A stretch of 64,000 nucleotides of DNA. It comes from Clostridia bacterium (lineage in GTDB: Bacteria; Bacillota; Clostridia; TANB77; CAG-508). The notes below the pieces were generated by a model. That model saw only the letters and a list, made by a program, of their open reading frames with translations. It had not been told where the DNA came from and did not search any database. The stretch lies in the NCBI GenBank assembly GCA_017429505.1, contig JAFROW010000009.1, positions 39,337 through 103,336 of the forward strand, given 5' to 3'. Shown here one piece after another: positions 44,813 through 54,429 of the stretch; the stretch's first letter is position 1, and each line of letters starts with the position of its first letter. The position numbers and the translations under genes were made by a program.

Positions 44813-44833
44813 AAAAACACATCTTTTAAAGAG

Positions 44834-44866
44834 AAATAGCAAGACTTTTAAGACTTGCTATTTTAA
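44834..44866 (+). terminator. Original tRNA-Pro terminator displaced by the IME
   Basis: AAATAGCAAG pairs with CTTGCTATTT, T-run follows. It lies 22 nt beyond attR, where the tRNA would end if the element were excised. Confidence 0.7.
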
Positions 44867-44894
44867 AACACTTTACAATTTTTTAATGTTCAAA

Positions 44895-45530
44895 TTAGTT
44901 TGATTGTTGTGTTGTATCATTTATTGTATATCCTGCTAAATTAGGCATTAATACATCTTCATCTCTTACTTCATTTATCCTATATTCAATTATTCCTGTA
45001 TCTGTTGAACCATTTATTTCTCTCATAACTAATAAGTCCGTTTTATTTATAAATACTTGCCATTCTTTATTAACACTTATCTTATAGCATTCAATATTAT
45101 TTATCTTTTCTGTTGTTATCTTTGATATAAATGCCATTCTTATTTTGTCCCAAAAATTTCTCATAGAAAGTGTTTCCGTTGGAAGAGTTTGAGTTTCTAT
45201 TCCAGCACCCTCTTTAATCATTTTTACTGCCGTTTTTCCATCCTTATTATCAACAATAATCCAGTTATAATCATCTCCATAATATATTATTTTAACATCA
45301 TCTTTTGATGTTCTCTTTAAGAATCCTAAATTATCTTTTCTCCAAAACTCTGTTTTTACATCTTGCTCTGGATTTGTCTTTTTATAAAAATTTGTAATCT
45401 TCGAATATTCATTACACTTGTTTGAATATTTAGATAATATATATACCTTTCTTCCTAAGTTAATTAAAAAAATACAAGCAATTATTAAGACAATAATTAA
45501 AACTATTGCTATTATCTTTTTCTTACTCAT
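44895..45530 (-). CDS. Membrane-anchored extracytoplasmic protein
   Basis: 211 residues from the ATG at 45530 (AAAGGAGTGATT upstream). One N-terminal helix (5-24) leaves the rest outside. The outer domain has alternating strands (VKIIYYGDDYNWIIVDNKDG, NIECYKISVNKEWQVFINKT, GIIEYRINEVRDEDV), which recalls LolA/MucB-like or outer-membrane-sorting-type barrels. No lipobox. Function unknown. Confidence 0.6.
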   Translation of the reverse strand: MSKKKIIAIVLIIVLIIACIFLINLGRKVYILSKYSNKCNEYSKITNFYKKTNPEQDVKTEFWRKDNLGFLKRTSKDDVKIIYYGDDYNWIIVDNKDGKTAVKMIKEGAGIETQTLPTETLSMRNFWDKIRMAFISKITTEKINNIECYKISVNKEWQVFINKTDLLVMREINGSTDTGIIEYRINEVRDEDVLMPNLAGYTINDTTQQSN

Positions 45531-45688
45531 AAAAATCACTCCTTTTCCTTTGTGCAACCTGCTATCATAGATTATATTTAACCTTTAGACCATTGGCTTT
45601 GCGTCATAAACTTTCGCTTACTTTGCCTTTTTACATATCTACTATTATTATAGCATAATTTTACAAATTTTTCAAATTCAATACGATG

Positions 45689-45707
45689 AAGTTCGCGCGC
45701 GAAACTT
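45689..45707. repeat. GC palindrome in an AT-rich spacer
   Basis: TTCGCGCGCGAA is a perfect 12-bp palindrome, extended to AAGTT...AACTT. Eight alternating C/G bases in a region otherwise near 25% G+C are unusual. Confidence 0.6.
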
Positions 45708-45733
45708 AGAAGTTTTATTGTGTTTCCTATATA

Positions 45734-45760
45734 ATAAAGGAGCTTTTTGGCTCCTTTATC
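45734..45760 (-). terminator. Terminator of the InlB-B/LamG surface gene
   Basis: ATAAAGGAGC pairs with GCTCCTTTAT around CAAAAA, directly after the gene end. Confidence 0.75.
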
Positions 45761-45766
45761 TATATT

Positions 45767-47540
45767 TTATTCATAAACTATAACTTTTAGGTTGGCTAAA
45801 GTTCCTTTAAATTGTCTTTGTGGAGTTCCTTTACCTGTTAAACTTGCTCCAAAAGTTAATGGTACGTGGAAAGTTTTATCTAATGCAGACATATCTAATA
45901 CCGTTTCAAAATCTCCATCATCAAGTTTTAGATAAATAACACCATTTGTTCTTTTTATATTAACCTTTCTAATATTTTTTCCTAAATTGGTTTCGACTTT
46001 GATGTTTTGGTTAACATTTGCTCCAATCTGGTGATCAGTTGTTCCAGAATTATATCTATATACTATTCCAGGCCATGGGCTAGCTGTTTCGTCCATTGCA
46101 TTTACGAAAGTAGCTTGACTCTTCTGCGTAGCAGTTTGATCTACAATTTCGAATGATATTTCAAAATCTTTATCAATTGTGCCTTCTTCAAATAAATATA
46201 CACCTGTGTCAATATAGTCTGTTCCGTCAAATACATATTGATCTTTAGTATAACTTTTTGCAGACCATATTGCATATAAATCTACAATACCATTTTCTGT
46301 TTTTGTTAAATTTTTAACCGATTGTCCAGCACTATAGTTTGTTCCACTTCCATCTGGTTCTGTATTCCATCCATCAAATAACTTATCTTCATTTTCAAAT
46401 GTATTAGCAGAAAGACTTATAGTTTCATTTTCTCTAATTATTTGATTATCCATTGTTCCTGTTCCACCATTTGCGTCAAATATAACAGTATATTTTTCTG
46501 ATTCCCAAAGTCTTATATTAATATCACTTAATGTTCCAACAAAAAATCTTGACGTAGCAGCATCTGGCGATGCCCCCAAAACAAGAGGTACATCAAATGT
46601 TCTTCCATAGCTATAAGTTCCTAACTTCTGCATATTGCCATCATTAACTTGTATATAATATATATCATTAATTCTTTTCATCATAATTTTATTTGTAGTA
46701 TTTATATTAATGCCTGTTTTATTTGCTATTTTAGGAGCATTAAATTCCAACTGTGTTCCATTAGTTTGAATTCTAAATACAAATCCAGGGTATGGAGATA
46801 CTTCTTCCATAGAGTTTACAATAGTAGCTTGATTCTTTTGATTTGCTGCAACATTTGATATTTCAAACGAAATTTCAAAATTCTTATGTATATTTCTTTC
46901 ACTAAACAGATGCATTTCTGTATCTTTGAAGTTTGTTCCATCAAACACATATGGACCATTGTGTATATATTCTGTCGGCTCCCATTTAGCATATAGTGTC
47001 ATATCTTGTGTTACAGGTGTTGAAAAATCAAATTCCACATCATTTGAATCATACCATCCTATGAATTGATATTTATTCTTTTGTGGATCTATAGGTTTTT
47101 GGACAGTCTCTCCAGAATTCACAATAGTATTTGTAGTTGAACCATCAATATCAAATGTTACAATTAATTGATCAGGTGAATGTTGTGACTGTATTACAAG
47201 ATTTCCTGTAACATCTGGAATTGTAAGTGTTCCATCAGTATAAGTATAATCTGTATTCTTAGTTAATGTTCTCTCTCACATTATTACACTTTCTATAACT
47301 GGAGTTCCAGCAAATGTATATGAATATGTGCTCATATAACCTATTGTTGAAGGATATGATGTTGGATTAGAAAAAAACATCAAATTGCTCCTGCTCTCCA
47401 TGAGCTGTTCCATTTATTCTAAGTTCAGTAGAATATCTTGCATAAGCAGTTGCAATAAACATCAATCCAATTATAAGAGCTATAAAAACATATTTTGTTT
47501 TTACGACTTTGCGTCTTTGCTTTATTTTATACTTTCTCAT
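45767..47540 (-). pseudogene. Secreted surface protein, broken near the N-terminus
   Basis: The start at 47540 (MRKYKIKQRRKVVK, signal helix ending TAYA-R) reads 56 codons to a TAA after a run of seven T. One base fewer in that run would continue through FSNPTSYPSTIGYMS to a TGA at about 47272, after which the same frame runs openly to 45767. The body has two LamG-like domains (YVFDGTNFKDTEMHLF and YVFDGTDYIDTGVYLF), InlB-B repeats (TVIFDANGGTGTMDNQI) and no anchor. With a frameshift and a nonsense codon it is probably inactive; neither lesion is of the CGG type. Confidence 0.65.
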
Positions 47541-47563
47541 TTAATTTTTATCCTTTTAAATAT

Positions 47564-47653
47564 TTTTATTTCGTAACAAATTCTACAGCCTCATACATTT
47601 CTTTTAATTTTTATTTTGTAACAAATCCTACAGCCTCATACACTTCTTTTAAT
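47564..47653. repeat. 45-bp tandem duplication of the trpS 3' end
   Basis: The last 45 bp of trpS (about 47609-47653) are repeated just downstream (47564-47608) with four or five changes. The copy would encode the same EVYEAVGF-VTK-type tail followed by a stop. Confidence 0.8.
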
Positions 47654-48606
47654 TTTTCTTGTGCAATTTTTTGTGCAACATCTGCACCTTTTTTGCAAAT
47701 ATTTTTTATGTATTCATCATTTTCAGGCAATAGCATTTGATTATATTTTTCTTGAATAGGATCTAATATATCTGATATTGCACTTGCAACATCTTCTTTA
47801 AATTTTCCATATCCTATTCCTTTAAATTCTTCTTCGATTTGGCTATATGTCTTATCTGTAACAGCTGAATATATATTCATTAAATTCTTTATTCCTGGCT
47901 TTTCTTCAGAATATTTTATTACATTTTCTGAATCTGTAACTGCTTTTTTTACCTTCTTTAAAACTGTAGCCCTATCATCTAGTAAAAATATAGTAGCTTC
48001 TTTGTTTTCATCTGACTTAGACATCTTTTTAGTTGGTTCTTGTAGACTCATAATTTTTGCAGTATTTTCAGTAATATAGCCTTCTGGCAATTTAAAAATC
48101 TCTTTTTTATATGTTGAATTGAACCTTTTTGCTATATCTCGTGCTATTTCCAAGTGTTGCTTTTGGTCTTGCCCAACAGGTACAAAATCCGCATCATATA
48201 GAAGAATGTCTGCAGCCATTAAAACAGGATAATCAAATAATCCAACTTTTACATTTTCTTGTTTTTTAGATTTATCCTTAAATTGAGTCATTCTGCTTAG
48301 TTCCCCCATATATGTAGAACAATTTAAAATCCATCCTAATTCAGCATGTTCATGCACATGTGATTGTATAAAAATAGTGTTTTTTTCTGGATCAAGTCCA
48401 CAAGCTAAATATTGCATTATTACACTTTTTATATTTTTTCTTAATTGTTCTGGATCTTGGTCTACAGTAATTGAGTGTAAATCTGCTACAAAAAATTTGC
48501 AGTCATAGTCGTTTTGAATTTTCACCCAATTGCGTAATGCTCCTAAATAATTTCCAAGTGTAAGTATTCCTGATGGTTGAATACCACTTAATATTTGTTT
48601 TTTCAT
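47611..48606 (-). CDS. trpS: Tryptophanyl-tRNA synthetase
   Basis: 331 residues from the ATG at 48606 (AAGGAATGGGAT upstream). Class I aminoacyl-tRNA synthetase: IQPSGILTLGNYLGALRNW holds the HIGH-like TLGN, and EPTKKMSKSDEN holds KMSKS. Length and order match bacterial TrpRS throughout. The upstream 120 nt do not contain a T-box, only a small hairpin. The 3' end is tandemly duplicated downstream. Confidence 0.95.
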   Translation of the reverse strand: MKKQILSGIQPSGILTLGNYLGALRNWVKIQNDYDCKFFVADLHSITVDQDPEQLRKNIKSVIMQYLACGLDPEKNTIFIQSHVHEHAELGWILNCSTYMGELSRMTQFKDKSKKQENVKVGLFDYPVLMAADILLYDADFVPVGQDQKQHLEIARDIAKRFNSTYKKEIFKLPEGYITENTAKIMSLQEPTKKMSKSDENKEATIFLLDDRATVLKKVKKAVTDSENVIKYSEEKPGIKNLMNIYSAVTDKTYSQIEEEFKGIGYGKFKEDVASAISDILDPIQEKYNQMLLPENDEYIKNICKKGADVAQKIAQEKLKEVYEAVGFVTK

Positions 48607-48728
48607 ATATCCCATTCCTTGTATAGTATATTTAGGTTTTCAAAATAAAGGTTTTACCTATAAACCTTGTTTTTCCGCTTTTTTCTATGCAAAATTTCTT
48701 CAGTCTGCAATATAATAAAGCCAATTTT

Positions 48729-49169
48729 TTAAACTTTTTTATTTATCATAACCATATTATTTTTTAAATTGATATATGATAACAAAAATGCATATCCCCA
48801 AAAAGAAAATACAGTACTAAAGCTAAGTGCCAAAATAATTCCTACATAATTTCTTTGTATTGTGTATATTACTATAAATACACTAAAAAACAAAATTGAC
48901 CCTGCTGTAATTAACATTTGTTTTTTTAGTAATTTTTGCCTATCTTTAGATGTCATATCTTTTTTATCAATTTTTCTTACTGACATTTTTGCTACTATAT
49001 AGCCAATTCCGCCAATAATAAATATTATAATTAGACTTATTAATTGTTCTATCAAATCTTTGCTAATATTTCCAACAACTAAATTTGTAACTATTCCACT
49101 TACTTCCATTAATGTTTTTCCTATACATCCACCTACTAAAAAATCTGTTAGTATTTCTCTTCTTTTCAT
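48729..49169 (-). CDS. Four-helix membrane protein, DUF3021-like
   Basis: 146 residues: MKRREILTDFLVGGCIGKTL, then four membrane helices (about 10-30, 43-62, 89-108, 112-135) with a basic loop RKIDKKDMTSKDRQKLLKKQ. The layout is that of DUF3021 proteins, often linked to LytTR regulators, but no LytTR gene is adjacent. Function unknown. Confidence 0.55.
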   Translation of the reverse strand: MKRREILTDFLVGGCIGKTLMEVSGIVTNLVVGNISKDLIEQLISLIIIFIIGGIGYIVAKMSVRKIDKKDMTSKDRQKLLKKQMLITAGSILFFSVFIVIYTIQRNYVGIILALSFSTVFSFWGYAFLLSYINLKNNMVMINKKV

Positions 49170-49257
49170 TTTTACTGATATTCCTTTCCTTTAAGGAACA
49201 AAATTTGATTAAAAAAATTGCTTTTTCAATTATTTTTCAAACTTATTTCATCCCTTT

Positions 49258-49375
49258 TTTCTCTGTTTTTATTTGTATTTGTTATTTTTCAGCGAATAAT
49301 TGTATTTTCCGCTTTCTTTCTGTTTTTATTTGTATTTGTTATTTTTTTAGCGAATAATTTTGTTTTCTGCCTTCT
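49258..49375. repeat. Tandem 58-bp direct repeat
   Basis: Two copies sharing CTGTTTTTATTTGTATTTG and then GTTATTTTT, AGCGAATAATT lie head to tail in the spacer between two minus-strand genes. Confidence 0.7.
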
Positions 49376-49476
49376 AAATATAAATGTCATTATAGTACTT
49401 CTGTAATTATAATTTTAGCATATTTGATTTTTTTTGACAATATAAAATTCAATATTTTTGAAAAGTTCGTTACTAA

Positions 49477-49908
49477 TTAATTTATACTCACACTATCCCC
49501 CATAATGCTTATCACCTCGCTTATAGGTATTTCTGCTTTGTCATCTAAAACAATTAATTGTTTAAACTCATCTATTCTTTTTATTGTTCCTGAAATTTTG
49601 ATATATTTTCCTCCATCTTTTTTTAAATCAGGTACAAAATACATAATTGTGACTTGTGGATGAATTTGCACTTTTAATTGCTCATTTAACATTTGAAATT
49701 TCATATCTAAAATATTTTTTGCTTCTTCATCAAGTTCAATTCTTTTATCTGTAAGCCTTGCTGTTTCTTCAACTGCATCTTCATACCCTACAAGCGCTGC
49801 AAATGGAGCAAATTGTGCCGCTCGTTCCTCCATTGGCATTTGAGGGTGATTTTTTGACAAATGATGTGGCATATTTATAATATCATCATATTTTCCAGTA
49901 TAGTTCAA
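49477..49908 (-). CDS. yolD: YolD-like protein
   Basis: 143 residues from a TTG at 49908 (AAGGACAG upstream). It has the YolD pattern: MPHHLSKNHPQMPMEERAAQ and FAPFAALVGYEDAVEETARLT. YolD-like proteins pair with Y-family polymerases (YozL/UvrX) in Firmicutes, which agrees with the next gene upstream. Probably a polymerase accessory protein. Confidence 0.85.
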   Translation of the reverse strand: MNYTGKYDDIINMPHHLSKNHPQMPMEERAAQFAPFAALVGYEDAVEETARLTDKRIELDEEAKNILDMKFQMLNEQLKVQIHPQVTIMYFVPDLKKDGGKYIKISGTIKRIDEFKQLIVLDDKAEIPISEVISIMGDSVSIN

Positions 49909-49927
49909 TTTTATCTGTCCTTTCTTG

Positions 49928-49996
49928 TTTTATTTGAAAGAAATTCCATTATTAATTCTTTTTCGCCTTATTTGAAAGAAGTCGCATTATTAATTT
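49928..49996. repeat. Short tandem repeat upstream of yolD
   Basis: TTATTTGAAAGAA followed by ATTATTAATT occurs twice about 45 bp apart, covering the region between yolD and the polymerase gene. Confidence 0.55.
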
Positions 49997-50042
49997 TCTC
50001 TTTAATTTATGACTAAATAGTAAATTCTTATTATTGCTTTTT

Positions 50043-51629
50043 TTAAGACCTATGCCCTCCTATCTGATTATTCCTGTCTCTTGTAGTTCCTGCTTCTTGT
50101 AAATTCATACCTTTTAAAATTGCATTTTTTCCATATTTGTTTTTTATATCTATCATTGCTTTTTGTAATTGCTTTTCCGTCTGCTCCTGCCTATCTTCTT
50201 CATCTTTTTTCTTGTAATCCGAAAAAAAATCTATTTGTTCATAAAGCTTCTCTTTTCTTGCTGTTTCCTCATCTATTACATTGTTTGCAACAACATAAAT
50301 TCTTCTAGCTAAAAGATTTTTATTCATAATTCTTTCATAAAGTTCCATCACAGCTTTTGTAATTGCTTTTGTAGAGGATGTTTTATGGTCTAAATTTATT
50401 GTGCCATGAGCATGTTTTGGGACTTTTCTGCCATATCTATCTGTTGTTACTTCTCCATTATATAAATTTTTTAAATTATAATCTGTTAAATTTTCTATAT
50501 CATAGCCAATTGTTAAAACCATTTGGCTTGTAACTAAATTTTTTGCAACTAAGTCTAGAGTAAGAAGTTCTGTCATTTCTTTTACAATAAGTTTTGTATC
50601 TTCGTAATTATATGGACAATGCAATACTTGACCAGAACTTATGCTATTTGCCTTTGGTTTGTAAGATTTTATATCTTTAAGCGTCACAGGCTCATATCCC
50701 CATGCATGATCTATTAAAAGCTCTGCATTTATTCCAAATAATTTATATAATAATTCTTCATTTTTAATAGACATACGTGCAACATCACCCATTGTGTAAA
50801 TTCTATTTCTTTCAAGTCTTGTAGCATACCCTTTGCCAACTCTCCAAAAATCTGTTAATGGTCTATGTTCCCACAATAATTTTCTATATGTTATTTCATC
50901 AAGACCTGCAATTCTAACTCCATTCTCGTTTGGTTCTACATGTTTTGCAACAATATCCATTGCAACTTTGCACAAATATAAATTTGTACCAATCCCTGCT
51001 GTTGCAGTAATACCAGTAGTATTATACACATCTTGAATCACTTTTGTTGCAAGCTCGCGTGCCTTCATTTTATATGTTTTTAAATAATGTGTAACATCAA
51101 TAAAAACTTCATCTATTGAATATACATAAATATCTTCACTTGAAAACCATTTTAAATATATGTTGTAAATACTTGTGCTATATTTCATATAATACGCCAT
51201 ACGTGGCGGAGCAACAATATATGTTAGTTCCAAATCTCTATTTTTGTTTAATGCAATATCATCATACGAACTTCCAGTAAATGTGTTGTTTGGAGCCCTT
51301 CTTTTTCTCTCAATATTAATTTCTCTAACCTTTTGCACAACTTCAAAAAGTCTTGCCCTTCCTTGTATTCCATATTTTTTTAAAGATGGACTTACTGCAA
51401 GACAAATTGTTTTTTCTGTTCTACTACTATCTGCTACAACTAAATTCGTTGTAATTGGATCAAGTCCGCGCTCCTGACACTCCACAGATGCATAAAAACT
51501 TTTTAAATCTATTGCGATATAAATATGCTGCTCTGACTGCTGTCTTGGCTTTTGTTCTAAGTATTGTCTTACCTTTTGCTCTGTTTGCCAACTTAGCTTT
51601 TTCCCTGTGTGCTGATCTGTATCTTGCAT
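50043..51629 (-). CDS. Y-family translesion DNA polymerase (UvrX/DinB type)
   Basis: 528 residues from ATG 51629 (GGGAGGTGGATT upstream). IYIAIDLKSFYASVECQERG carries the catalytic Asp and steric-gate region; YVYSIDEVFIDVT is the palm acidic motif; then helix-hairpin-helix and little-finger domains. It is longer than DinB and like the phage/plasmid UvrX/UmuC branch. It copies damaged DNA. Forms a unit with yolD, the common Firmicutes pair. Confidence 0.9.
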   Translation of the reverse strand: MQDTDQHTGKKLSWQTEQKVRQYLEQKPRQQSEQHIYIAIDLKSFYASVECQERGLDPITTNLVVADSSRTEKTICLAVSPSLKKYGIQGRARLFEVVQKVREINIERKRRAPNNTFTGSSYDDIALNKNRDLELTYIVAPPRMAYYMKYSTSIYNIYLKWFSSEDIYVYSIDEVFIDVTHYLKTYKMKARELATKVIQDVYNTTGITATAGIGTNLYLCKVAMDIVAKHVEPNENGVRIAGLDEITYRKLLWEHRPLTDFWRVGKGYATRLERNRIYTMGDVARMSIKNEELLYKLFGINAELLIDHAWGYEPVTLKDIKSYKPKANSISSGQVLHCPYNYEDTKLIVKEMTELLTLDLVAKNLVTSQMVLTIGYDIENLTDYNLKNLYNGEVTTDRYGRKVPKHAHGTINLDHKTSSTKAITKAVMELYERIMNKNLLARRIYVVANNVIDEETARKEKLYEQIDFFSDYKKKDEEDRQEQTEKQLQKAMIDIKNKYGKNAILKGMNLQEAGTTRDRNNQIGGHRS

Positions 51630-51846
51630 AATCCACCTCCCATATTTTTGATAATTGTATTTTTGGCTAACTTTTCTTGCTTTTTTATTTTAACATAATA
51701 TCATTTTTTATTTCAATTTTAGTATAACACAAAATTTCCATTTTGTAAACACTTGTTTGTAATTTTATATACTATTAAAATAAAAAACTTTATACAAGAG
51801 AAATGAACGATTGAATAGGAAAAATAAATTTTCCTATTCAACAAAA

Positions 51847-51884
51847 AAGAGCACCAATTTGTTACAACTGATACTCTTTTAAAA
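51847..51884 (-). terminator. Intrinsic terminator
   Basis: On the minus strand AAAAGAGTATCA pairs with TGGTGCTCTTTT (two G-U pairs) followed by T6. It ends the 51886-52350 gene. Confidence 0.75.
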
Positions 51885-51885
51885 A

Positions 51886-52350
51886 TTATTTATTTTCTTC
51901 TTTTTTGTCAACTATTTCTTTTTTATCTAATTTTTTACTTATATCTGTAGTATTTCTGCAAATAATAAGAACAACTAAGAATAATTCATACATTATTCTT
52001 GCAATTAAGTTTCCTATTACTAAGTACATTATAAAATATAAAAAGCTTGAAGATATCATTGCAAATGAAGATAATGTGATAAATATTGCAATTATTAGAT
52101 AAACTATTTTTAAGATGTTTTCGATAACCATTTTTTTGAAAGTTAAGAAATCATACATCCATCCTAAAAATCCTGTATATTTCCCTTCATTCTTTTTTGC
52201 TAAAAATGTAAAGTATAATACAATACCTCCAATAACAGCAACTACAGCTGAAATTATAATCCAAACTGAATTTCCTGAAGAAGCACTGCTTGATCTTAGT
52301 AATGAATTCATAGCTGAATTGCTACCATATCCTGAATAAGAACCATACAT
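51886..52350 (-). CDS. Three-helix membrane protein
   Basis: 154 residues from the ATG at 52350 (AAAGGGGGAAAT upstream). The start MYGSYSGYGSNSAMNSLLRS is Gly/Ser/Tyr-rich and probably disordered. Membrane helices lie at about 30-50, 75-100 and 103-130; the C-terminus is charged. No named family recognised. Confidence 0.55.
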   Translation of the reverse strand: MYGSYSGYGSNSAMNSLLRSSSASSGNSVWIIISAVVAVIGGIVLYFTFLAKKNEGKYTGFLGWMYDFLTFKKMVIENILKIVYLIIAIFITLSSFAMISSSFLYFIMYLVIGNLIARIMYELFLVVLIICRNTTDISKKLDKKEIVDKKEENK

Positions 52351-52424
52351 TTTTATTTCCCCCTTTCTTCTAATCATAATATATCACAAAAAAAGACATT
52401 TTTCAACATTTTTTTTATTTTTGT

Positions 52425-52985
52425 TTAAACTATTCTCACATGCTCTACCAAAATTTTCACTCCAATAAAAATCAAAATCAACCCTCCAATTAATTCAGCC
52501 TTTCTCCCATATAAATTGCCAAATTTATTTCCAATTTTAACACCACACAAAGAAATTGCAAAAGTAATAACTCCAATTAAGAAAAAAGAAAACATACAAT
52601 TTTTAGTGTCTAAAAAAGCATATGTAATTCCAACTGCCAAGGCATCTATACTTGTTGCAATTCCTAGCCCAATCATTGTTTTTAAATCCACACTATCATT
52701 TAAATTTTCAGCTTTTCCAAAAGACTCTTTTATCATTTTCCCACCTATAAGACATAACAAAATAAAGGCAATCCAGTGGTCAATTTGTTCTATCCATTCA
52801 CTAAATCCTGCACCTAACAAAAATCCTATAAGTGGCATTATCATTTGAAAAAAGCCAAAATACATAGCTATTATAAATGACTTTTTCCAATCTATTCTAC
52901 TCATCCAAAGCCCTTTGCATACAGATACTGCAAATGCATCCATAGCAAGCCCAACTCCGATAAAAATTGTTTCTATTATTCCCAT
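52425..52985 (-). CDS. mntP: Manganese efflux pump MntP
   Basis: 186 residues with six membrane helices and the MntP signatures GLAMDAFAVSVCKG (helix I) and GIATSIDALAVGITYAFL (helix IV). It exports Mn2+. I searched the upstream 200 nt for a yybP-ykoY manganese riboswitch and saw none. Confidence 0.93.
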   Translation of the reverse strand: MGIIETIFIGVGLAMDAFAVSVCKGLWMSRIDWKKSFIIAMYFGFFQMIMPLIGFLLGAGFSEWIEQIDHWIAFILLCLIGGKMIKESFGKAENLNDSVDLKTMIGLGIATSIDALAVGITYAFLDTKNCMFSFFLIGVITFAISLCGVKIGNKFGNLYGRKAELIGGLILIFIGVKILVEHVRIV

Positions 52986-53430
52986 AATCTCACCATTTTA
53001 ATTTTATTCGTCTTCAAATTATATATTCGTATTTTTTTATGTCATTTGTTAGTAGTTAATGCATTTTCGTTAAGCTCCAGTAATTGTCGTTTTATAAAAA
53101 TCCTATAAAATTTATTTCTTTTTTATACAATTATAATAAATTTTTTTTAAAAAAATTTCTACGCACCCCTTTTTTTAGGGGTAAGCTGAGGATTATCCAC
53201 AACTTATTTTTATCACATTTTTAACCTTAGAAGTTGAACATCTTCAATAAGTTCTTTTATTTTTGAATTTCGCGTTAAATTTCATATTATTATTTAGTTG
53301 TATCAAAGCTCGTGTTTGGTTGAGATTTTGCTTTACAAATTTTTTAAAATATTTATAGCTTTTACTATTATATAAAATAGAGTAGATACTTTTATTTTTC
53401 TACTCTATTGTATTGTGCAATTTTTGACAG
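52986..53430. other. Gene-poor spacer between mntP and splB
   Basis: 445 nt. A hairpin ACCCCT-TTTTTT-AGGGGT lies at 53164-53182. A short frame on the minus strand (about 53222-53270) reads IKELIEDVQLLRLKM before a stop, possibly the end of a lost gene. Nothing else is recognised. Confidence 0.4.
53377..53407 (-). terminator. Terminator behind splB
   Basis: AATAGAGTAG pairs with CTACTCTATT across an AT loop, 24 nt after the splB stop. Confidence 0.75.
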
Positions 53431-54429
53431 CTACACAATATACAAAATCTCATTATTCGGAAAATACTTTTTCATATTTTCTCTAAAAAATATTTCTCCT
53501 TCTTTTCTCAAATTTTCTTTGTACCAATACTTTCCCCTGCCTCTACCTGTCATAAGTTCTTTATTATACAAATTATCTCCAGTAGGAAAAGCCTCTTCAT
53601 TTATCTTTGTATGCACATAGCTATAAGTCATAAAAATAATTTCAAAAAATACATCTCTTTTTACTTTTTCACTTAATTCATGTTGTAATCGCTTAATTAA
53701 TTCCAAGTATTTTTCTTTCCAATCATTTACAAATATTACCGGTGCAATCAAAATTCCTACCTCATAGCCCGCTTCTTTTAATTTATTTATTGCTTCTATT
53801 CTTCCTTTAAGTCTTGAAGTTCCAAATTCTACATTATTTATTATATCTTCAGAATTCACACTTACTCTTGCAATTACTTTGCCCTTATGGTCTAAATCTA
53901 GCAAAGGTTCTACCATATCAAATTTTGTAGGAAATGTTAGTTTTCCCTTTGAAGTATTTTTAAAATTTTCTATTGTCCATACTAAGTTATTTGTTATTGT
54001 ATTTTCTAGCACTAAATCGCTATTGCTTCCTATTTCGAAAGTTAAATTTCTATCTGATTTTTCTGCAGTTTTTATCATTTTTTCTAGCATTTGCTCTCTA
54101 TTCACAAAAAGCCTTAAATACGCACATTTATTGTAATTACAAACCAAATAACAATACATACAAGAAGCTGTGCAACCTGAAGAGGTATATGGCACAAGGT
54201 AATCAGAGACTTTATGATTTTCTTGATATTTGTGTGTTTTTCTTACTCCAATTATTAAATTTGTTTTCATTTTTAAAAATTCTTTATTTTCTTTTTGTCG
54301 CATTTCTTCAATATTGTTGTGACTTTCAATTGTCTTTTTTGGTACGTCTTTATATTTTTCAAGTAATTCTTTTCCTAACTCATAATCTTCAACTGATTTT
54401 TCATAATAAATTTCATGTGGCTTAAACAC
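53431..54429 (-). CDS. splB: Spore photoproduct lyase
   Basis: 332 residues from a GTG at 54429, which shares its G with the stop of the glucan synthase gene (TAGTG); GGAGGTGG lies upstream. Radical-SAM motif SGCTASCMYCYLVCNYNKC gives the CxxxCxxC cluster ligands, in the SPL sequence setting KVSDYLVPYTSSGC and YLRLFVNREQM. The enzyme repairs spore photoproduct thymine dimers at germination and marks the host as a spore former. Coupling to ndvB is unusual. Confidence 0.92.
   Translation of the reverse strand: MFKPHEIYYEKSVEDYELGKELLEKYKDVPKKTIESHNNIEEMRQKENKEFLKMKTNLIIGVRKTHKYQENHKVSDYLVPYTSSGCTASCMYCYLVCNYNKCAYLRLFVNREQMLEKMIKTAEKSDRNLTFEIGSNSDLVLENTITNNLVWTIENFKNTSKGKLTFPTKFDMVEPLLDLDHKGKVIARVSVNSEDIINNVEFGTSRLKGRIEAINKLKEAGYEVGILIAPVIFVNDWKEKYLELIKRLQHELSEKVKRDVFFEIIFMTYSYVHTKINEEAFPTGDNLYNKELMTGRGRGKYWYKENLRKEGEIFFRENMKKYFPNNEILYIV

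Noticed and set aside
47262-47280. TGA read as tryptophan
   Set aside because: TGA is a normal stop in several genes here, for example the AbrB-like gene and the relaxase.
48607-48728. T-box leader upstream of trpS
   Set aside because: Only about 120 nt are available and neither the specifier loop region nor the T-box sequence is seen.
52986-53180. yybP-ykoY manganese riboswitch before mntP
   Set aside because: No matching conserved core was found in the upstream region.
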